Part shown: piece by piece, positions 1 through 4,445 of the stretch
How the letters are laid out: each line of letters opens with the position of its first letter
Numbering within the stretch: position 1 is the first letter of the stretch
NCBI GenBank assembly: GCA_003520105.1
Contig: DOVL01000127.1
Span: 379-12,134, forward strand
Length of the DNA stretch: 11,756 nucleotides
Origin: Lachnospiraceae bacterium
Lineage (GTDB): Bacteria; Bacillota; Clostridia; Lachnospirales; Lachnospiraceae
Reading direction: 5' to 3'
Translations under genes and position numbers: made by a program
Notes under the pieces: generated by a model
Told to the model about the DNA's origin: nothing
Databases searched by the model: none
The model's input: the letters and a program-made list of their open reading frames with translations, nothing else

Positions 1-46
1 GAGTCTGTGAAAGTTTTTCTGTAAATAAGATATCCTAAGATAATTG

Positions 47-89
47 ACGAGCTGTATGGCGGTAAGATTACCGTTGTCCAGCTCGTTTT
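47..89 (+). terminator. Hairpin, probable terminator of an upstream gene
   Basis: An 8-bp perfect arm (ACGAGCTG at 47-54 with CAGCTCGT at 79-86) encloses an inner perfect arm (CGGTA at 60-64 with TACCG at 69-73, loop AGAT). The stretch between the arms can pair mostly by A-U and G-U, so the whole can fold as one long stem. It is followed by only four T residues (86-89), so it is a modest intrinsic terminator on the + strand. Bases 1-46 hold in-frame stops in all three forward frames and may be the tail of a gene lying mainly outside the window; no coding sequence can be supported there. The inverted complement has no T tract, so it is not a minus-strand terminator. Confidence 0.5.
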
Positions 90-101
90 GACCACTGTTT
101 A

Positions 102-130
102 TTGACATACATCGCGTTATCGAATACAAT
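102..130 (+). promoter_or_regulatory. Sigma-A type promoter driving the riboswitch leader
   Basis: The -35 box TTGACA (102-107) is a perfect match, the spacer is exactly 17 bases, and the -10 box TACAAT (125-130) matches 5 of 6. Transcription should begin near 137, just upstream of the structured leader that starts around 149. No other promoter this good is seen before the small DNA-binding gene at 293, so the riboswitch-like element and the gene should share this transcript. Confidence 0.75.
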
Positions 131-148
131 AATTGTCAGACAAATAAA

Positions 149-220
149 TTATTGGCAAACCCAGGGAAATCCGGCGGCGCAAAACTAAGAGGGCCTGTAA
201 AATGGTAGCCAGTTGCATAT
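149..220 (+). ncRNA. Cyclic-di-GMP-I (GEMM) riboswitch-like aptamer
   Basis: The order of motifs fits the GEMM-I c-di-GMP aptamer: GGCAAACC (154-161), a GAAA tetraloop (166-169), GGCGCAAAAC (176-185, family usually GACGCAAAGC), GGGCCT (191-196) and TGGTAGCCAGTTGC (203-216, family usually with GGTTGC). The closing stem can form between GCAA (155-158) and TTGC (213-216), with a further A/T-rich extension beyond a small mismatch. The region between GGGCCT and GGTAGCC is very short, so the second helix is reduced compared with well-known members, and the GAAA-capped stem has one mismatch. It could therefore be a variant binding a related dinucleotide. It lies 3' of a strong promoter and directly 5' of an intrinsic terminator, the normal layout for a transcription-control switch. 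Identification is by eye only. Confidence 0.65.
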
Positions 221-228
221 AAGATGTT

Positions 229-279
229 AAGCATCAGGATAGACTATTTTGGACTATTCTGATGCTTTGTTGTTTTTTT
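229..279 (+). terminator. Riboswitch expression platform: intrinsic terminator
   Basis: A 14-bp stem (229-242 with 254-267, one G-U pair, the rest Watson-Crick) with an 11-base loop is followed by a T-rich tail including seven consecutive T residues (273-279). It lies between the aptamer and the ribosome binding site at 277-284, so formation of the hairpin would stop transcription before the gene. A weak competing stem is possible (GATG 223-226 with CATC 232-235). I cannot decide by eye whether ligand binding turns the gene on or off. Confidence 0.8.
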
Positions 280-292
280 GAGGTAAATGCCT

Positions 293-502
293 ATGGAGGG
301 ATTTTTGACAATTAAAGAGATTGCTGAAAGATGGAATATTACCGGTCGTCAGGTACAAAAAATGTGTTCCGAAGGGAAAATACCGGGAGCATCGAAGTTC
401 GGAAATGCATGGGCGATTCCGGAAAACGCTGAAAAGCCAGTTGATGGAAGAATCACTACTGGTGAATATGTTAATTGGAGAAAAATAGAAAGTACAAGAT
501 AG
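293..502 (+). CDS. Small excisionase/MerR-type helix-turn-helix DNA-binding protein
   Basis: A protein of 69 residues (71 if the first ATG at 287 is used). I prefer the ATG at 293 because the Shine-Dalgarno-like GAGGT (280-284) then stands 8 bases upstream, whereas it is only 2 bases from the ATG at 287. The segment beginning FLTIKEIAERWNITGRQVQ is a MerR/excisionase-like helix-turn-helix, followed by the short wing typical of the family (KIPGASKFGNAWAIP, then an ENAEKP stretch). The family is common in Clostridia as lone 60-75-residue proteins; most have no assigned target. There is no catalytic domain. The transcript passes through the riboswitch-like leader and terminator, so the gene is probably controlled by c-di-GMP. 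It may act on its own promoter or on a locus elsewhere; no integrase or phage gene is visible here, so an excisionase role is not supported. Confidence 0.8.
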   Translation: MEGFLTIKEIAERWNITGRQVQKMCSEGKIPGASKFGNAWAIPENAEKPVDGRITTGEYVNWRKIESTR

Positions 503-503
503 A

Positions 504-520
504 GTGGGCTGTCAGCCCAC
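504..520 (+). other. Strong intercistronic hairpin without T tract
   Basis: GTGGGCT (504-510) and AGCCCAC (514-520) are perfectly complementary with a GTC loop, starting one base after the stop codon of the small DNA-binding gene. The bases after it are not T-rich, so it should not be a normal intrinsic terminator. It more likely marks or protects the 3' end of the first message, lowers read-through, or is a processing point between the first two genes. Confidence 0.5.
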
Positions 521-552
521 CGAATAGAAATATGAATGAAAGGAGATAAACC

Positions 553-1575
553 ATGAAAGAGATAGTATTAGGTAAAACAGGAATAGTAACTCCGCAAAAT
601 GCATTTGGCGCTCTGCCTGTTCAGAGAGTTGATATGAAAATGGCTGTAAAACTTTTGAGAGGCGCTTACGAAGGCGGAATGAGATTCTTTGATACAGCAA
701 GAGCTTATTCGGACAGCGAAGAAAAGCTTGGAGAAGCATTTGACGGAATGCGTGATAAGGTTTTCATCTCATCAAAGACCATGGCGAAAACTCCGAAAAA
801 ATTCTGGGAGGATCTGGAAACCACACTTAAAAATCTCAGAACAGATTATCTTGATATATACCAGTTCCACTGTGTTCCCCAATGCTTTAAACCGGGGGAT
901 GGAACCGGAATGTATGAAGCTATGCTTGAGGCCAAGAAGCAGGGAAAGGTAAGACATATCGGGATCACTGCGCACCTTATAAATGTAGCTGAAGAGATAG
1001 TTGAGAGCGGACTATATGAGACAATTCAGTTTCCGTTCTGTTATCTGGCAACAGAGCGTGAGATAGCTCTCGTAAAGGCTGCAGAGAAAGCGGACATGGG
1101 CTTCCTTGCTATGAAGGGACTTTCCGGAGGACTGCTCACAAACAGCGAAGCTTGTATGGCATTTATGAGCCGGTATAATGTGCTTCCGCTCTGGGGAATC
1201 CAAAGAGAAGAAGAGCTTCGGCAATGGCTCGGTTTCTTTGATAGAGATGTTCAGATGACAGATGAGATAGCTCATTTTATTGAGGAAGACCGCAAGAGTC
1301 TTATGGGAGATTTCTGCCGTGGTTGTGGTTACTGTATGCCATGTACAGTGGGTATTCAGATCAATAACTGTGCAAGAATGTCACAGCTTATCAGACGTGC
1401 TCCTTCTGCGAATTTTCTTTCTGAGGAGTGGCAGGGACTTATGATGAAGATTGAGGAATGTGTCGACTGCGGACTCTGCAAGACAAGATGTCCATATAAT
1501 CTCGATACGCCAAATCTGCTTAGGAAGAATCTGGCAGATTATAAGGATATACTTGTCGGAAAGGCTGAAATATAG
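553..1575 (+). CDS. Aldo/keto reductase with C-terminal [4Fe-4S] ferredoxin domain
   Basis: The 340-residue protein has an N-terminal aldo/keto reductase barrel (about 1-240) and a C-terminal iron-sulfur segment. The expected catalytic tetrad is visible: D47 and Y52 in FFDTARAYSDSE, K75 in SSKT, and H106 in QFHC. The C-terminal part has C255, C258, C261 and C264 (C-x2-C-x2-C-x2-C), C273, and a classical C303-x2-C306-x2-C309-x3-C313-Pro set, which suggests one or two [4Fe-4S] clusters. Such proteins are cytoplasmic NAD(P)H-dependent oxidoreductases of anaerobes; the physiological substrate is usually unknown and cannot be told here. AGGAG (541-545) sits 7 bases before the ATG. It may be co-transcribed with the small DNA-binding gene (50-base gap holding a hairpin) and is not obviously part of the peptide locus downstream, since a promoter and possible terminator intervene. 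Confidence 0.9.
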   Translation: MKEIVLGKTGIVTPQNAFGALPVQRVDMKMAVKLLRGAYEGGMRFFDTARAYSDSEEKLGEAFDGMRDKVFISSKTMAKTPKKFWEDLETTLKNLRTDYLDIYQFHCVPQCFKPGDGTGMYEAMLEAKKQGKVRHIGITAHLINVAEEIVESGLYETIQFPFCYLATEREIALVKAAEKADMGFLAMKGLSGGLLTNSEACMAFMSRYNVLPLWGIQREEELRQWLGFFDRDVQMTDEIAHFIEEDRKSLMGDFCRGCGYCMPCTVGIQINNCARMSQLIRRAPSANFLSEEWQGLMMKIEECVDCGLCKTRCPYNLDTPNLLRKNLADYKDILVGKAEI

Positions 1576-1608
1576 AGAAGAGTAATTCCTTCTAAATGAA
1601 CGAATGAT

Positions 1609-1641
1609 GCAACGATTAATGTAACTGTTTGTTGCTCTTTT
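1609..1641 (+). terminator. Weak possible terminator after the aldo/keto reductase
   Basis: GCAACGA (1609-1615) can pair with TTGTTGC (1629-1635), seven pairs with one G-U, and the loop is 13 bases. It is followed by TCTTTT (1636-1641). The stem is A/T-rich and a second GTTGC copy (1642-1646) could compete, so termination would be inefficient at best. Confidence 0.3.
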
Positions 1642-1642
1642 G

Positions 1643-1671
1643 TTGCTATATGTGGATTATTCTGATAATAG
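1643..1671 (+). promoter_or_regulatory. Candidate promoter for the precursor/maturase genes
   Basis: TTGCTA (1643-1648) and TAATAG (1666-1671) are separated by 17 bases, and TG at 1663-1664 gives an extended -10 element (TG-n-TAATAG). GATAAT at 1664-1669 is an alternative -10 reading. The start would be near 1678, giving a leader of about 65 bases before the precursor gene. The boxes match only moderately. Confidence 0.4.
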
Positions 1672-1742
1672 TTGCGAATTTAAGCCTGAAGTGATGAAAA
1701 TAGTGTTTTAACAAAAAAGCAAATGTAAAGGAGGACGCAAAA

Positions 1743-2060
1743 ATGACAGAAAACATGAAAGAGTTTTTGAAAGAGGTTGAAAACAATGCGGAGCTTAAGG
1801 CAAGGCTCAGTGCACTTCCGGATGAAGAGGCGTCGAAGGAAAAAGTGGTCGAGATAGCTAAGGAGTACGGCTTTACTCTTACAGCAGAGGATTATGAGGT
1901 AAGCGATGGGGAGAATATTTCAGATGATGAGCTTGAAGCCGTTGCAGGAGGAAATTGTCTTGCAGCAGGTGTTAAAAGAACCAACGAAGGTGATTTCTGC
2001 ATGTGCGTTATTATAGGTGCGGTGGATGGATGCGGATGCTTTGTCTTTGGAGTAGCCTGA
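1743..2060 (+). CDS. Nif11-like-leader RiPP precursor with cysteine-rich core
   Basis: A 105-residue precursor peptide. Residues 1-70 form a Nif11/NHLM-type leader: acidic, helical, with LPDEEASKEK, EIAKEYGF, an LTAEDYE stretch, and the typical end ISDDELEAVAGG. Gly69-Gly70 is the expected cut site for the C39 peptidase encoded downstream. The 35-residue core (71-105) begins with NC and holds five cysteines: C72, C86, C88, C97 and C99. The last four lie in two copies of D-x-C-x-C (DFCMC at 84-88, DGCGC at 95-99) eleven residues apart; the rest is hydrophobic or glycine-rich. The following radical SAM/SPASM gene suggests a sactipeptide- or ranthipeptide-like thioether product; that is inference, and oxidised disulfides alone are possible. 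A perfect AAAGGAGG (1727-1734) lies 8 bases before the ATG, as expected for an abundantly made peptide. Confidence 0.9.
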   Translation: MTENMKEFLKEVENNAELKARLSALPDEEASKEKVVEIAKEYGFTLTAEDYEVSDGENISDDELEAVAGGNCLAAGVKRTNEGDFCMCVIIGAVDGCGCFVFGVA

Positions 2061-2146
2061 TTAACAATTATTGGGAGAAAAAGAATTAAGAGCTTAAATT
2101 GCTGGAGTCGTATTTGACTAAAATGAAGGAGACAATAGTATAAATT

Positions 2147-3598
2147 ATGTATTATCGCTTAAAAGAAAACTATCTGCTGCGCGGGTGGGAGCTTTTGCCA
2201 TACGCTGTTGTGGACACCGAAAAGCATACAGCCTCCTTTTTTGACAGGAAGACCTTTGATGTGTTGTCATTATGTGAGGGGAATGCTGACTTTTCGCTTC
2301 CGCTGTTTCCACAGGCTGTGAAGGATACAGTGGATGTGCTTTTGGATAAGGGCATTATTGTGGAGTGCTCCGCGGGTGAGGGTATCACCGAAAAGCAAAA
2401 ATATAAGAAGTATAACAACCGCTTTATGAGGCGTGCCCATTGGTCCATCACAGGGTGCTGCAATGCAAAGTGCAGGCATTGCTACATCTCCGGGGCTGAA
2501 AACCGGTACGGAGAGCTTTCCCACGAGGATGTGATGAAGATAGTGGACGGACTCGGAGAGTGTGGTGTTCTTTCGTGCTCGATCACCGGAGGAGATCCGC
2601 TTGTCAGAAGAGACTTCTGGGACATCATCGATGGACTTTTGAAGTGGGATATCGATGTTTCAGTGATCTACACAAACGGAATTCTGGTGAATGACAAACT
2701 GCTGGATGGTCTGGAGGAGCGCGGCATCCATCCTGAATTCAACATGAGCTTTGACGGGCTTGGACATCATGACTGGCTGCGAGGATTTGAAGGTGCCGAA
2801 AAGGCAGTAAAGAGAGCCTTTGAGCTGTGCCAGAAAAGAGGTTTTCCGACCGGAGCCGAGATGTGCTTATGGAAGGATAATGTGCATTCCCTCCGCGACA
2901 GTGTGAATTATCTTGCTTCTGTCGGCTGCAGAAGTCTAAAGGTAAACCCTGTTGGAGACACCGGTGCATGGAAAGAGGGCGGATATCAGAAGGATCACGG
3001 TCTTTCCTTTGATGAGACCTACCAGGTATATTTTGATTATATTGACGACTTTTACCGTGACCAGCCTGTAATCAGCCTGCAGTTAGGAGGTTTCTTTATG
3101 GGCTATGGGAAGGAACCTGATCATTATTCCATACCTGTGGTTCATACGGTAAGTGATCCCGCAAAGGTCTGCGTGTGCGCTCATGCGCGAAATACGATGT
3201 ACATCTCTGCAGAGGGACGTGCGCTTACTTGTATGCCGATTTCAAACAATGATGAGTTCCAGAAGGACTACCCTCTGATTCAGGAAATCGGTGTAAAGGA
3301 CTGCTTAAATGATTCAAAGTATATGGAACTTGTGAATACCAGAACGGACAAGGTGCTTGCTCACAACGAAAAGTGTAGCATCTGCAGGTATAAGAATCTG
3401 TGCCTGGGTGGTTGCCGTGCGGCCGGTCTGTTATGTCATCCGGGTGATATTCTGGCGCCTGATGAGGCAACCTGCAAGGTGTTTACTGAAGGCTGGGCAG
3501 AAAAGATCATAAATAAGATGGAAAAGCTTCGTCCGGGGTCAAAATGTGTTGAACTGGAACGCTTAAGGAACATGGGACGCGAAGGCGAGCTTATATAA
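2147..3598 (+). CDS. Radical SAM/SPASM peptide maturase
   Basis: The 483-residue enzyme has three parts. Residues about 1-78 resemble a PqqD-like RiPP recognition element that would hold the precursor leader. Residues about 95-330 are a radical SAM domain with C105-x3-C109-x2-C112 (CNAKCRHC), which ligates the SAM-cleaving [4Fe-4S] cluster, and the GGDP motif at 148-151. The C-terminal SPASM region has C342, C344, C362, C410, C413, C419, C423, C430 and C443, enough for auxiliary clusters; the spacing around SICRYKNLCLGGC is typical. Enzymes of this build form thioether, C-C or epimerisation modifications on peptides; the five-cysteine precursor just upstream favours thioethers, but the bond type cannot be read from sequence. 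AAGGAG (2126-2131) is 15 bases from the ATG, unusually far; an in-frame TAA at 2141-2143 rules out an earlier start. Expression may therefore be lower than that of the precursor. Confidence 0.93.
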   Translation: MYYRLKENYLLRGWELLPYAVVDTEKHTASFFDRKTFDVLSLCEGNADFSLPLFPQAVKDTVDVLLDKGIIVECSAGEGITEKQKYKKYNNRFMRRAHWSITGCCNAKCRHCYISGAENRYGELSHEDVMKIVDGLGECGVLSCSITGGDPLVRRDFWDIIDGLLKWDIDVSVIYTNGILVNDKLLDGLEERGIHPEFNMSFDGLGHHDWLRGFEGAEKAVKRAFELCQKRGFPTGAEMCLWKDNVHSLRDSVNYLASVGCRSLKVNPVGDTGAWKEGGYQKDHGLSFDETYQVYFDYIDDFYRDQPVISLQLGGFFMGYGKEPDHYSIPVVHTVSDPAKVCVCAHARNTMYISAEGRALTCMPISNNDEFQKDYPLIQEIGVKDCLNDSKYMELVNTRTDKVLAHNEKCSICRYKNLCLGGCRAAGLLCHPGDILAPDEATCKVFTEGWAEKIINKMEKLRPGSKCVELERLRNMGREGELI

Positions 3599-3606
3599 AA
3601 GTGATA

Positions 3607-3621
3607 GGAGGATAATCCTCC
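3607..3621 (+). other. Short hairpin after the maturase gene
   Basis: GGAGGA (3607-3612) pairs perfectly with TCCTCC (3616-3621) around a TAA loop, eight bases after the maturase stop codon. No T tract follows, so it is not a convincing terminator; it may stabilise the 3' end. The GGAGG inside it is not followed by a suitable start codon. Confidence 0.35.
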
Positions 3622-3722
3622 CGTGTAGGGAAATGCTATACCGGAAAAGGGTGGTCGATTCCTTAATCTTATCGAAAATACAGAAGGTAATGACGAAAAG
3701 ACCTCTGTTTATATTATTCTGT

Positions 3723-3751
3723 TTGCGATTAAGTGCGATTTTTGCTATAAT
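3723..3751 (+). promoter_or_regulatory. Strong extended -10 promoter for the transporter/signalling genes
   Basis: TTGCGA (3723-3728), a 17-base spacer and a perfect TATAAT (3746-3751), with TGC at 3743-3745 forming an extended -10. The start should be near 3758. A direct repeat TGCGATT (3724-3730 and 3734-3740) with a 10-base period covers the -35 box and the spacer on one face of the helix, which suggests a site for a regulator or an alternative sigma factor. It is the best promoter in the right-hand part of the window and faces the HlyD-like gene. Confidence 0.7.
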
Positions 3752-3834
3752 AAAGCGCGGAGAAACATATAATTTTTTATGGGGTAAACAGTTATGCAAA
3801 AATGGGGAACGCTTAATTGTATTGTGTCGGATCG

Positions 3835-3876
3835 CGGCGCATGGTATTGCGACGCAATGGGGCGTTGCGCCGTTTT
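3835..3876 (+). terminator. GC-rich branched hairpin with T4 in the leader
   Basis: CGGCGCA (3835-3841) pairs perfectly with TGCGCCG (3866-3872), five of the pairs being G-C in an otherwise A/T-rich region. Inside it ATTGC (3846-3850) pairs with GCAAT (3854-3858). Four T residues follow (3873-3876). This fits a moderate intrinsic terminator about 120 bases after the predicted start. Confidence 0.5.
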
Positions 3877-3909
3877 CCTGAGTATAGTTTTGAGTAATAA
3901 TAGTCAAAT

Positions 3910-3949
3910 CTGACGGTATGTTTATGTCTGTTAGGGTTGGCTTTTTTTT
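3910..3949 (+). terminator. Imperfect hairpin followed by T8
   Basis: CTGACGG (3910-3916) can pair with CTGTTAG (3928-3934) using two G-U pairs. Seven bases later comes a run of eight T residues (3942-3949). The gap between stem and T run is longer than in a typical terminator, so it may be weak, a pause site, or only part of a larger alternative fold. Confidence 0.3.
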
Positions 3950-3999
3950 GTAGTTATATGACAAGTGCATCGGATCGATCTAAGGAGGGAAGTTAATAC

Positions 4000-4431
4000 A
4001 TGGAGAATCAGCAGAATGGTAAACAGCTTTATAGAAAACAGGTAATGGACAGATTGTCATCACCGGAGAAGCTGAATGATTATCTTAAGGTTACAAGTCC
4101 TGCAGTATGGGTTGCTCTTACGGCAATTATACTTATAATCGCGGGAGCGGTTGTATGGGGAATCACAACGTATATACATAGTGCCGCCAAGGGAACTGCA
4201 GAGGTTAAGGATGGCAAGCTTGTTGTTGTTTTTGATGATCCGTCACAGGCTTCAAATGTTAAAGAGGGTCTTACTGTAAAGGTTGGTGGAACAAGTTCCA
4301 CAATAACCAGCGTAGGCATGAATCAGGAAGGAAAGATAATCGCTGTAGCTGACACAACACTTGCAGATGGCACATATACTGCAGAGGTCCGGTACAAAAC
4401 AACACAGCTGATAAAACTGATATTTAACTGA
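4000..4431 (+). CDS. Compact HlyD-like NHLM secretion protein
   Basis: A 143-residue membrane protein. The N-terminal part contains QLYRKQVMDRLSSPEKLNDY and then KVTSPAVW, the signature start of HlyD-like secretion proteins of NHLM peptide systems, followed by one membrane helix at about 35-56. The remaining 85 residues look like a small beta domain outside the membrane (GTAEVKDGKLVVVF to the C-terminus, which ends in a TQLIKLIF strand like the ends of longer family members). Usual family members are roughly twice this length or more, with a coiled coil and a full barrel-sandwich domain; neither is present. The frame is open throughout with no nearby remnant, so this seems a natural short form. 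AAGGAGGG (3982-3989) stands 10 bases before the ATG. The first ABC transporter gene begins 14 bases after the stop, so the product probably joins that exporter. Confidence 0.75.
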   Translation: MENQQNGKQLYRKQVMDRLSSPEKLNDYLKVTSPAVWVALTAIILIIAGAVVWGITTYIHSAAKGTAEVKDGKLVVVFDDPSQASNVKEGLTVKVGGTSSTITSVGMNQEGKIIAVADTTLADGTYTAEVRYKTTQLIKLIFN

Positions 4432-4445
4432 TGGGGGAATACTAG

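Larger units (their letters stand above)
3758..3999 (+). promoter_or_regulatory. Long structured 5' leader of the transporter operon
   Basis: About 240 bases separate the predicted transcription start from the HlyD-like start codon. The stretch contains two terminator-like structures, at 3835-3876 and 3910-3949, and ends with an excellent ribosome binding site (AAGGAGGG, 3982-3989). No known riboswitch consensus is recognised. It could be an attenuated leader or contain a separate small RNA of about 120 nt ending at 3876. A 39-codon frame at 3794-3913 is discussed among the findings. Otherwise no gene is seen between 3599 and 3999. Confidence 0.45.

Noticed and set aside
293..502. Interpretation of the small gene as a phage excisionase marking a mobile element
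   Set aside because: No integrase, attachment-site repeats or other mobile genes are visible, and this helix-turn-helix family is widespread outside mobile elements.
1743..2060. Spliceotide-type precursor (Nif11 leader with a Tyr-Gly excision motif)
   Set aside because: The core contains no Tyr-Gly motif; its cysteine pattern points to other chemistry.
3633..3881. An 82-codon + strand frame in the same gap
   Set aside because: It begins upstream of and runs through the TATAAT promoter and hairpin, has no clear ribosome binding site, and lacks the Nif11-type leader motifs or Gly-Gly site of the real precursors.
3563..3970. A 135-codon minus-strand frame across the gap after the maturase
   Set aside because: It runs over the strong + strand promoter, both hairpins and the HlyD ribosome binding site, and its translation shows no recognisable motif and no good start signal.
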